A DNA stretch of 64,000 nucleotides from Neocallimastix lanati (nom. inval.) (taxonomy: Eukaryota; Neocallimastigomycota; Neocallimastigomycetes; Neocallimastigales; Neocallimastigaceae), in assembly GCA_016946835.1 (NCBI GenBank), contig JACVTC010000007.1, positions 1,839,501 through 1,903,500 on the forward strand. Reading direction: 5' to 3'. Both the position numbers and the translations under genes were made by a program. Below are positions 34,320 through 49,655 of the stretch, in pieces. The stretch's first letter is position 1, and each line of letters begins with the position of its first letter. Below the pieces are notes generated by a model that did not search any database, was not told the origin of the DNA, and saw only the letters and a program-made list of their open reading frames with translations.

Positions 34320-37129
34320 CTTTCTTGAAATGGATAATACTTCTTTAAAGTCAGCAACTATACCTGTTTTGAGGCGAGGCCTTCGAAGATACGATATTCA
34401 GAATAAAGATTTTATTCATGATCTTCAATCATGGTCTGTTAGTAAACTTTGGGAATTTCTTAGTAAACGTATTTCCAATTGCAATGAAATAGTTCATGGA
34501 ATTACAAAAAAACACACACCTAATATGGAAAATTACTTATTTTAAGGATAAACTATGATAAACACACTTTTTATCTAAATATTTTATTTCTTCTTACCCA
34601 TTGCCTTCCAATCAATAAAATTAATTGGATTCAAACCAACAAAATCCGAACTTTCATTGAAGTTAAGAAATTTAACAAAAAATTTTCTTCTTTTGAAACT
34701 AAATCAATGGTTAAAGATTTTCTATATAGTAGTATTTACTCACCGTCTACTTAGTTCTTTAATCTTTGTGTTAGTTGGAACATTAATAGATGGAATGATG
34801 ATAAACATGATGGTATTAGATACTTTAATGAAATTTTTAAACCTATCTGTATTTGCTTGCAAGAGGTCGGTAATAGCCAATACCTTAATGTACATTCAAA
34901 AAATTACCAATTTCTTTGTTACTATAATTCAATTTTACGAAAAACTAATCAAAATATACTCGGTATGAGAGGTCTTAGTATAAGTTTACATCGTTCTTTT
35001 TCATTTTCTCCTGATCCTTTTGAATATAAGTATTTCATTTCTGTCAACATTACTTCTTTTTGGGGAATTAAATGCACTATTGGTAATATTTACGTTCCTA
35101 CAGTCATTCATAAGGAAGAAAGAAAGAATGCCTTTTCAGAAATTACTAATTGGATAAAGAAACATACTAATACACCTTCTATTCTTGTTGGTGACTTTAA
35201 TATGTCTAAATCCCAATTAGAAAGCTTACTTAATAAATCATCTCATCAGTGGTTCACTAAAAACCTATCAGGTCCCGATTTCACATGGGCTCGGGATGGC
35301 GTTTTGTATTGATCATGTTTTATTTAATTGTAAAATAAAGAAATACATTAATAAGGTATCTGTTTGTAGTACATTCAATGATATATCTGACCACTTCCCT
35401 CTTATCCTTTCCTGTAAGAAAGATGACTCAGAAGGTTTTCGTGCTCCTACTCCTTCTAGAAGATTCAAGTGGTCCTAACACATGTGTAATGAAAAGCATA
35501 ATGAAATATTCTCAAGTAATTACTTCTCAATTGTAAATAAAGTTCATGAATGGGCTATTAAAAATGAAATGACTTTTGGAATTAATAAGTGTGCTACTCT
35601 TGTTGTAAAATCGATTAACTTTGTTAAACCGATAAATTATGAAGATCTATCTTTCTTTATTGGTAGTAACAAAATACCTAAAACTGACAACTATACTTAT
35701 CTTGGTATTCCTTTTGATGAATCTTTATCATTGAAACCTATACAATCCAAATTAAACAGTAATTTAAATATCAAGTTAAATTTGTGCTTTCGATTTCTTA
35801 TTAATAAATCTATTCCTCTCCCATTGAAGAAATATGTCTTAATTTCGTTTATTCTTAGTCTTGTTATATATTATGCTCCTCTCTTTGGTTCAAATAAGAG
35901 CAGATGTTCTAAAGCTCAAAAAATTATTAATAGAGTACTTTATTGGAGTTATGGATTTAAATCTCGCAATTCTTCTGTTAGTCTCTATGATATTACTCGT
36001 GAATTGAGAATACCTCCTCTTTCAGCTATCTGTGCTATATCTCAATTAAGATGCTTTAGAAAATGGAAAAATTCATCATGTATTATTAATCATCTCACTA
36101 ATAATATTCCTACTATGTCACATTACTCATGGACTAAAGAATCAAGGACTTTGGATAAGAAATTAAATGGTAAGAAAACAAGTGAAATAAAAAAGTTTTA
36201 TTGGGAAAGAGATGTCTTCAAACCATCAAAAGCTAAAAAAGCAATTATTTACAAGGAGAATGACTTTGGATTTATTTCAGAAATCAGAAACTTAACATTT
36301 CAATATCCTAAGTATCAATTGAGATTCTTTTGGATTTCTCGAATTAGGTATGGTTTTATACTTGACATTAGTATTTCCATTAAAAGAAAAATCGTCTCAG
36401 AAGATTGCCCTAAATGCTGCCCTTGTTGTGGTGTTAGTGTACCCAGCTTTTCCCACTGGATCTTTGCCTGTGAAGAATTGGAATAATACAGAAATAAATC
36501 TTTACCTTTTCTAGATGATCTCTTTTTGAAGTTTGCAATGATAATTGAACAAAAATCCTTGAATGTTTCTTTAGATTCAGAAAAAGATTATGATAATAAT
36601 ATTAATTATTTTATATTGAGTGCTCTTCTTAGTGGGCATTCAATATATAAAAAAATTAAACTTAATGATGGGGAACAAAGACAATTAGTTGACAATATTT
36701 TTAAACAAAGTTCAACTTCGTCGATTGTTCTGTATTTTGTGGAGATTGCGGAGTTTTTAACAAACGTAATACCATTAATTTGTCGATCTTTTAGTTTGAT
36801 GATGAAATGGTATTCCGTTGAATCTACCGTTGCCAAGAGCGTCGACGTCGAAATGATAAGACATGGATTTTCACCTCCCGGTGAAAAAACTAATACAGAT
36901 TCGTTAGATAACACTAATTCTGAAATTATTACTCGTAATAACGGACGTGGTGTTATTATCGAGGAATGGGAAAAGTTAGAGGTTATTGCTTCTAACGCAC
37001 TTTTATAATTTTATAATATATAATATTTTATTTCATGTATTTTATTATTTTTTTTTCCTTTAAACTCATGTAATTTTATTATTATTATAAATTAAATAAA
37101 GTTTTCTCTAAGTCTAAAAAAAAAAAAAA
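34320..37129 (+). mobile_element. LINE-type non-LTR retrotransposon copy, RT palm deleted
   Basis: In order: an N-terminal piece (34330-34545, starting MDNTSLKSATIPVLRRGLRR), then an APE-type endonuclease in shifting frames. The latter has SWNINRWNDDKHDG (about 34770), ICICLQEVGNS (about 34850), ILVGDFNMSKSQ (about 35185), IDHVLFN (about 35310) and ISDHFPLILSCK (about 35380). The sequence then jumps at about 35475-35500 to what normally follows the catalytic Asp-Asp box of RT (VHEWAIKNEMTFGINKCATL), then the thumb/C-terminal region (YTYLGIPFDESL, RELRIPPLSAICAISQLR). A Cys-rich finger CPKCCPCCGVSVPSFSHW-(8)-C follows (about 36400-36475), then a C-terminal segment (DGEQRQL, AKSVDVEMIRH) to about 37008, a short 3' UTR and poly-A ending at 37129. 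With no RT palm and several frameshifts it cannot self-mobilise. 5' boundary and target duplication not determined. Confidence 0.8.
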
Positions 37130-37408
37130 TTTATTCCATATTTTGTTTGCATTTGGATTTAGTAAAATTGATACAAGTCTTTCAAATAATGAAATAGCAT
37201 TTATAATTATAAATACTTTATTATTAATTAATAAACTATTCAATATTAAAATAATAATAATAATAATATATATGTATAATTTAACAATAATTATATAATG
37301 TTATTAATATCTTTATTTAAGTCTATTAAATGATCGAAATATTGGTATATAATTTTTAGGTTTCTAAATAAATATTTGAAAAACAAAATATTTTAATTGC
37401 CTAAGTCT

Positions 37409-38070
<662 letters not shown>

Positions 38071-39186
38071 GAAAGATAGAATTTGTAATAACAGTAATAA
38101 TAATAATATCATAATAAAATAATTTTTTACTCTTTTTTTTTTAATAATAATATTATTATTATCATTACTATTATACAGTTAATCTTATAAATATATTTTT
38201 AATATATTTATAATACTTATATTTTGTAAATGTTTTTTCACTTACTATTGAATTTATTAATAATACATTTATAATATTTTTAAATTTTATTAATACTTAT
38301 ATTTTATTTCAATTTTTAATTTTAAATGAAGATTTTATTCATTAAAAATTAAAAAGAAAAATAAAAAAATAAAATTACGAGATACAAAGTTACATTAATT
38401 ACCTATTTATATATATATTGTAATGTTAAATATATAAAATCTAATATTAAAAATATATATTATTTTATTTAATTATATAAAAGAATATAAAAATTATTTA
38501 TTATTCAGTAATCTGAAATGATATTTTGAATTTGAGGTTCAATAAATTATGTCTTGACTAACATTTTCCTAGTTAAGATTAAAAGATTGCATAAAGTATT
38601 ATTAACAAAAAAAAAAAAAAAAGTTAATATTCATGAACAAATTCGCTATTAAAAAATTTTTACAAAGTTTATTATATCTCAAACTTTAATAGTTTTTTAA
38701 ATTTTATAAATTAATTATTAATTTTAAAATCAGAATAAATATTAATAAATGTATATGAATTATATTCTAATAAATAATAATTTTAGTTTAATTTATATAG
38801 GTATATTAAAGTTTCATATAAACTATCAAATAACAAAATAAATAGAGATTATGAAAAAACAAAATTTGGTTACACCATTTTTTTAATATATAAAATAGTA
38901 GAAAAAAATAAACTTTATAATCATTAATCATTAAAACAAAAAAATTTATATTTAAATATATAATGATAAAGGATAAAAAGATTTCAATAATTTTCTTTTC
39001 ATTAAAAGTTGAAAGCTCTTTGATTTTGATTAATTATAATTTATAAATTAAAATTAATAAATTATCTATATTATAATGCATTATTTCATTATATAATAAA
39101 AAGAAGTTAGGCTATATTTTTTGTATTACTTAACAACTTAAACAATATTTATATAATTTATATCATAATTGAAACATTATTAAAAT
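38071..39186. other. Non-coding region upstream of the coiled-coil gene
   Basis: A/T-rich, no gene seen. Short A/T homopolymers only. Confidence 0.6.
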
Positions 39187-40875
39187 ATGTTAAGGACAAT
39201 TCTAAATAATAGAACTTTTGAAATTGATGATAATGATACAGTATTTAAAAAAATTAATAGAAATGAATATAATAATTATGATGATGAAAATATTGAAGAA
39301 AAAGAACAAGAACTGATATTTGTATATTCTTCAAAAATCAAAAGTTTAGAAGAAGAATTAGTGAATAAAAATAATGAGGTAAATATTTTATTTACTATAA
39401 ATTTATTAATAATTTTTCTTTTAATTATATGTTTTAATATTTAAATTTAATTGTTTTTTATATATTTATTTAACAAATAAGTATAAAAAATTAGAAGAAA
39501 AATTTAAATTATTTAAAGATGATTTTTTATATAATTTAAAAGTGTTACAAGAAAGAGATAAAGAGTTGGAAAATTTTGAAAAAATTATCACTGATATAAG
39601 AAAAGAAAATGAACAAAAGTGTGTTTAAATATTAATAAATTATTATTAATAGTATATATTTATTTATTTATTTATTTATAATTTTCTTGTATATTATATA
39701 TAAATATATATAGTAAAGTAACAATTGGAAATTTAAAATTTCAATTAAATTTAAAAACTAAAGAAATTTCTGGTTTAGAAGAAAAAAACAAACATCAAGA
39801 TGAAATTTATGAGGAATCAATTAAAAATATGAAAAAAGAGTTCAAAGTCAGTTAAAATGTTAATAAATATATATAATTTATATAATTTTTTATTATATTA
39901 TTAATAATATATTGATGAAAAAAAAAAAAAAAAATCTTTTTTAATATTATTAAAATTTAGAATGTTTGTGAAAATAATGAAAAATTATTAAATGCAAAAT
40001 TAAATGAGCATTCTCAGTTAATAAATGATTTAAAAAAGCAATTAAATGAATCATTATCGACAATTAAAAAGCAAAAGTAATACTGTAAACTGTAAATTAA
40101 TATAATATTTTATTTTTAATATATTTAATAAAAATTTAATGAAAATTATTTATATAATTTCAGAGGGTCTTATGAAGAAAAAATAAAAGTATTAAACCAA
40201 GAAAATCTTGATAAAATAAATTCTCTTACAAGAGATTATGAGAATACAGTATCCACAATGGAAATTACTAATTCTCAATTAAGAAACGAATTATTAAGTT
40301 TACAAAGCTATAATATTGTCTTAGAAAAAGATAAAAATATTTTGATGGAAAAAAAGAGGTATTATTAAAATATTTATTTATATATTATTATTTTTTTTAA
40401 TAAATTAATAATATAAAATATCAATACATTTTAAAATTTATCTCAAATTTTAATAGTACTATGGAAAGAAATATATATATAGATCAAACAAAATCAAAAG
40501 AAAAAGAACAATTTATTAATAATCAATTAAATAAATTGATAGAAGAAAATAATAAGGTTCAAATTTTTTTAATATATTCATAAATAGTGATAGTGATAAC
40601 TATTATAGTATATATTATTGACAATAATTTAAAATATATAATTAAATATATATTACTAAAGATTAATAGCATATTAGAAGATAATTCCAATTGTATGAAT
40701 GAATATAAGTTAACTATCCAACGAAAGGAAAATCTATTGAATGTAATTAATAAATAATATTTTATATAAATAATAATCATATTTATATAATGATAATTAA
40801 TATTAATAACAATTAAAATAATAAATAATAGATAATAAATAAATAAACAAATATATTAATGAATGAATGAATTAA

Positions 40876-40914
<39 letters not shown>

Positions 40915-40934
40915 ATAGTAATAATAATATTTAT

Positions 40935-40981
<47 letters not shown>

Positions 40982-42948
40982 TATATGCTAATATTAATAA
41001 TTAATAATTAATAATTTATAATTTATACTAAATTGAATAGGCAGCTTTAAACGAAAATAAATTGTTAAAAAATAAAATTGAAGAATTAACAAAAGAAAAT
41101 TATAAAGTGCTTGAGGATTTAAAAATTATAACAAAAACAGTTAAACATAATAAATATGAAATTAGTTTATTAACTAAAGAAATATCTAAATATAAAAAAC
41201 TTGATATTAAGCATCAGGAAAAATTAATTGAAATTAATCGTTCTCAAATAGAGAAAGTAAATAAAAATATAAATAAAAATATTGAAATATATCTAAAAAT
41301 GATTATAATATTATCAATAACACATATTAATTATTATGTTAATAGATTGATGAAAATTTATATTTAAAAAAAAATTTAGAAAAACAGAGAAATGTTCTAA
41401 TGGAAGAAATAAATAAATTAAAAAACCAATTAAAAGAAAATGAAATTTCATATAAAAGGAAATTTGAACAATGTAAAATCTATAATGAATAAAATAAAAA
41501 TTATTATTATTTTTTAATACTTAATTATTCTTTATTTATTAGATGAAAAAGAATGGGAAAGTAAATATCAATCAAAAAATGAAGAATATGAAAAATTAAA
41601 ACAGTTAATTGAAGAAAATAATAATTATACCAAAATATGCGAAGTATAACAATTAAATTATTAATATAATTTTAATTATAATAATCAATAATAATTTATT
41701 TATGTATTTTATATATTTATTTAATAGTCATTACAAAATAATCTTAATAAATATATATCTGAAGGTATTTTCAATAAAAAATTTTTATTAAATATTTAAT
41801 TTAATGGATAATATTTTAATATATATATATATATATTAATATAATTAAAATAAGAAATATCAAAAAGGAAAAATCAATCATTAGAAATAAAAATAAATAA
41901 AAATTCTGAGAAGGGTATATATTTATTCAAATATAATAAAATAAATATAAATATATTAATATTACATATTAATAATTTTTAAATAATAATATATTAAGAT
42001 TTATCAGAAAGTAATAATAAATTAAAAATAAATATTAAATTACCAAAACAATTATCTAAGAACGATAATGAAATTAATGATGAAAATAATGACGATGTAT
42101 ATGAAATGGAATCAAATGAAATATATAAAAAAGTATAAAAATGAAATATTAATATATATTTAATTCTGTATTTCCGTAAATTCTCTAAAAGAAATCTAAA
42201 TTTTAATAATAAGGAATATAAATTTTTTTGTGATAATGGGAAAAAAGAAGATGTTTATATTGAAAATCAAATGTTACAACAAAAAATAGTTGAACTTCAG
42301 GAACAAGTAATAAACTTAAATTACATTTTACTAATTGAAAAATAGTATTAATATATTAATTTATTCAAATAAATTATATCATTATATATATTATTTAAGA
42401 ATGATACATTAGGTTCAATAATTCACCAAATGCGAGTTGATCTAGATAATATTCATAATAATATAACATGTAATAACAACAATGATAATGAAAAGGTTCA
42501 TAATAATTTTTAATTTATTTATTTCTATTTATTTAATTATTTATTATTTCTATTTATTTATTTATTTTTTCTTGTATATTTTATAAAGATAATACATGAA
42601 TTGAAAGTTGAATTACAGGACCTACATTTGAAAATACAAAAAAAGCAAGATATAATCGAAGATTTAATAAATGAACGACAACATAATGAGAAGAAAATAA
42701 AAAATAATTTATTTGGTAATTATGATGTAGATAAAAATGATTGTTCATCTGTATTAAAAAATTATGATAAAATATTATATGAAAATAAATTATTAAAAGA
42801 AAAACTACGGGATGCCATTATTGATTTAGAATATATAAATTTGGAGAGAAATAAATTAGTCGAAATAAGTAACGAATTAAAGGCTGAATTAAAACAATAC
42901 GAAGAAAATGAAACAAATTTTAAAGATACTTTAATGCAAAATAATTAA
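39187..42948 (+). CDS. Coiled-coil protein, 16 exons (hypothetical)
   Basis: Sixteen GT-AG exons join in frame to about 725 residues: 39187-39378, 39482-39618, 39714-39846, 39961-40076, 40164-40358, 40457-40556, 40662-40742, 41041-41256, 41346-41472, 41543-41643, 41728-41764, 41855-41914, 41999-42132, 42214-42306, 42400-42495, 42589-42948. Intron phases agree at every junction, which strongly supports the model. The product is rich in Lys, Glu, Asn and Leu and has long heptad-like stretches (KIKSLEEELVNKNNE, LQERDKELENFEKIITDIRK, LREKLRDAIIDLEYINLERN-type), so mostly coiled coil. No motor, enzymatic or membrane domain is seen. A less helical acidic patch (NDDVYEMESNEIY) lies about 75% along. 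Most introns are 67-119 nt; intron 7 is 298 nt and contains an AAAT repeat and a T run of about 40. A scaffold, centrosomal/flagellar or golgin-like role is conceivable but only a guess. Confidence 0.8.
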
Positions 42949-43192
42949 TCAAAGAAATATATATATAAATTTTTTTTTTTAAAAAAAAAAAAAAACATTT
43001 TAACGTTAAATCTTACATAAATTATAAATTATCTATAAATAAACTTCAATATATTTAGCATTAAATAATTTCCATATTAATAAAAGTTAATTTTGAATTA
43101 CTTATTTTTAATATCTTTTTAATTTAAATATTTGATAATAATATATATATTAATATATATTTATTATATGAATTAATCTAATGTTAATTTAA

Positions 43193-43239
<47 letters not shown>

Positions 43240-43835
43240 ATTTTAAATATAGATAAATAAAGCAGAATAGTAACAAAAGTAGTAAAAAAATTATGTTTAT
43301 TACAATAAATCTTTTACTAACAAAATACTACCTAAAGGAAGTTAGTAAGTAATAATATATTTAATTGTATATATATTCCAATAATATTTAAAATCAAAAA
43401 GTGTTCAAAATTGGAATTAAAATATTTATTGAATAATAATAATAATTTTTTATTATGAGAACAATATTATTTATTTATTTTAATTTTATTTGCATATATT
43501 TTATTTATTATAAATATTTTTGATGTTGAATTATTTATGGAACATTTTTTAATTTAATAATAATTATTATTATTTTTATTTTTTTTTATTAATATATTAA
43601 ATTTGCTTATTTTAATATACTTGCTTTATTACTTTTGTAATTTATTAATTTAATATAAATATAATGTTTTTCTCAATTTATTAATTATTTTTTATATTAT
43701 TGATATTTATAATTGAAGCATTTAATTTTTATTTTTATTTTCATTTTTATTTCTATTTTTTTTTTAATAATTTGTGAAATGGATAAAATTAATTCATATT
43801 TTCATATCTTTATTTGTTATTAAATTTTTTTTTGC
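42949..43835. other. Convergent intergenic region
   Basis: 3' flanks of the coiled-coil gene (+) and prefoldin gene (-). (AAAT)n at about 43190-43240. No gene seen. Confidence 0.6.
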
Positions 43836-44527
43836 TTAAACTGATTTAACAACAATCTTGTATTTCTTTTGGAAATCTAATAATTCTTCTTCCTTCTTCT
43901 TATAAGTTTGAACTAATTGACTTATTATAGCATTAATCTAATATATATATATATATTTATTATATTGAATTAATAAGATCATAAAAACATACATGAAATT
44001 ATAAAAACATTTATATATAATATTAATTGCATAATTCAATTTAAATTTTATTATATATTTAATTAAATTTTTAAATTAAATTCAAATAGATATATAGGTT
44101 AATATTTATATTTCATACTCCTACTAAATTATTTTCAACAGCGGGTAAAACATCCTTAATAGTACGTTCGACTAAAACACCATGAATTAATCTGAAACAT
44201 TTTCTGTCACTATTAAGTGGCTTTAAAGTTTGAATAACTAGTCTATTAATTTATTAAATTATTTAAAATATATTATAAATTATTATATATATAATAATTA
44301 ATGATATTTTAATTATTCTTGTTTTATGATTTTATTTTATTTTATTTATTTTATTTTATATTTTTTTACTTTATTATTTAATGATATTAAAACTATTTTA
44401 ATATATACTCATGTTCATCCTTTTCAGTTTCCAATTCACCAACTTTAGTTGAAATAGATTGTAATTCTTGCTTTAAAGATTGAAATTTAGCAACAATTTC
44501 TTGGTCAGTTAATTTTTGTTCAGACAT
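43836..44527 (-). CDS. PFDN2: Prefoldin subunit 2 (beta-type)
   Basis: Subunit of the hexameric jellyfish-shaped prefoldin cochaperone, which delivers nascent actin and tubulin to the CCT chaperonin in the cytosol. Minus-strand exons 44409-44527, 44119-44242 and 43836-43937 join in frame to 114 residues (yeast Gim4 is about the same; human PFDN2 is longer). The product starts MSEQKLTDQEIVAKFQSLKQ. The two coiled-coil helices flank the signature LVIQTLKPLNSDRKCFRLIH, then GVLVERTIKDVLPAVENNL, closely matching the PFDN2 pattern LVIDTL-(x)-RKCYRM-x-GGVLVERTVKEVLPALENN. The end is a Lys/Glu-rich helix (YKKKEEELLDFQKKYKI). Introns are 166 and 181 nt. The start is the only Met that keeps the N-terminal helix. 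The ATG is about 0.8 kb from the divergent PHRF1-like gene. Confidence 0.93.
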
Positions 44528-45114
44528 TTCTAATTTATTATGATTTTATGTAAATTTATAAAAGTTTTTACACATTTACAAATGAATTATTAATAAAAAG
44601 GATAAAAATAATTGTTTATATTATTATATTATATATATATATATATATATTTTCATTAAAGAAGACATATATATTTACTTCTTAAGATAATTTATAATTA
44701 AAATTTAAAAATAATTATATATTTTAGAATTTAAATATAATATACCTTCTTTATTCTTAATTAAATCCTTAAATTATCATTTATTAAAGAATTTTTTTAA
44801 TAAATCATGAATATATATATAAATTAATTAGCTTTATATGAAATTTGATTGGTTTTTATATTCATTTATTGTATTATACATCAAATATATTCTTTATAAT
44901 AAAATGAAAACTTTAATTATATATAGTTTTTAAAAAAACTTTTTTTATGAAATTATTTGAATTAAAATTTTTAAAGATACATATAGTAATATGACTTTTT
45001 TTATTAATTAATTAATTAATAATTATTATTATATTTTATTTATAAAAAAAGAAAAAGAAAAAGAATAAAAAAAAAACATAAAAATTAAAAATAATAAATA
45101 AAGATAGTAAATTA

Positions 45115-45145
<31 letters not shown>

Positions 45146-45321
45146 TTTAAAAAATAATTTTATTCTTATTTTCAATTTTTTTAAATTGTGAATAAATATA
45201 TATTTTTTAATAATATTCCTTTTATTTTTTTTATTGTAATTACAAAATTTAATAAAACTTTTATAATTTTTCATCCTCTAATCTGGAATAATTAAATATC
45301 AATTCATTAAATACATTTTAA
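44528..45321. other. Divergent promoter region of PFDN2 and the PHRF1-like gene
   Basis: A/T-rich with (AT)n tracts at about 44630-44650 and 45113-45136. No gene is seen; the open frame on the minus strand is low complexity. Confidence 0.6.
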
Positions 45322-48144
<2,823 letters not shown>

Positions 48145-48199
48145 TAATTATTATAATAGATATTAATTATAATCTATTTAAAATCATAAATTATTTTTC

Positions 48200-48239
<40 letters not shown>

Positions 48240-49117
48240 TATATAATTAATTCTTCATAAAATTTTTTTATCCATTCTAAATTTTTATATATAAATATAT
48301 GGATTTATATTTTATAATTAAATAATTAAATACTTAACATTACTATTTCTTATATATGCTTATATATAATAAATAAATATAAACATATACAATATGAATT
48401 CGACCATTTAACAATTAAGTTAAAAAAAAAATAATGTGAGTTCGACCATTTAACAATAAAGTAAAAAAAAAAAAAAAATTAAAATTATCTTTATATTAAT
48501 ATATATATGAAATAACTTTTAAAATACTAACATATACAATTGATATTTATAGATTAAAATATTTATATATATTATTAATTCAAAATATTAATTAAAAAAT
48601 ATATTATTTATATAAATAATACTTTAATTCTCAAAGTAATATATAATATATATTATAATATATATTATATACTCCTAAAAATTTTATAAATATTTCATAT
48701 TTAGAAGTATTTTAATATTGCATTTTTTTTTTAAAAAAAATTTTAAATATTATTATCTTAATGATATAAGTAAAAAAAAAAAAAAAAAAAAAATTACCAA
48801 AAATAAATATCATAACATAAAATTTAAATATTATTGTTTCGTGTACATTTTAATTTTTAATATTTTAAACATAATAAAAATTATTAAAGAAATAAAATAA
48901 AATTCTTTTTATAAAAACATGATAATAATAAATATCAAATAGTAATGAATATAAAATAAATATTTTCTAAAATAAAATAAAATAAAATAATAAAATACTA
49001 TTATCAAATGTTTTATGTTTTAATAGTTATATAATATTCATTTTAAATTTCAATGGTTTTATTTTTTATTTTTATTTTAATATATATATATATATTTTTA
49101 TGATCTAATGATTTAAT

Positions 49118-49168
<51 letters not shown>

Positions 49169-49555
49169 ATATAATTTAAATATAATTTTTCCATTTCTAT
49201 TTTTTTTTTTTTTTTTATATATTATTTTATTTATTTTATAATTATTTAATAATTAATTAATATTTGTTTTATAGCTTAAATTAAAATTTAATTCTAAAAT
49301 ATATAAAATTTGTTTAGTATTTTCCAATATAAAAAAAAAAAAAAACTCAAACTTTATATAATTTATTTTTTATCAAAATTAATTTTAATAATATTATTAT
49401 TTTTATAATATTAATTCATCGATATTTTAATAATAAAATCAAAAACAATATAAAATGATTAAATAAATAAATATTATTCTATAGTAAAATAACTATACTA
49501 TATATATTTGAAAACCTCTTTTAAATAAATTCATTTGTTTTTATATTAGTTTTTT

Positions 49556-49609
<54 letters not shown>

Positions 49610-49655
49610 AATAACCCCAAATTATGCATCTTATCTTTCAAAAACAACAACAAAA
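48145..49655. other. Convergent intergenic region
   Basis: 3' flanks of the PHRF1-like gene (+) and ABC transporter gene (-). Long T runs at about 48200-48238, 49120-49164 and 49558-49605. A small duplicated tail-like motif at 48396-48478 is listed separately. No gene seen. Confidence 0.6.
48396..48478 (+). repeat. Tandem short unit with A tails (possible retroposed 3' end)
   Basis: Two near-identical units, GA(A/G)TTCGACCATTTAACAAT followed by (T/A)AAGT and a run of A, at 48396-48430 and 48438-48478. AATAAA-like sequence precedes the second A run of 16. The pattern resembles a serially duplicated poly-A tail end of a retroposon, but no body is recognised. Confidence 0.45.
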
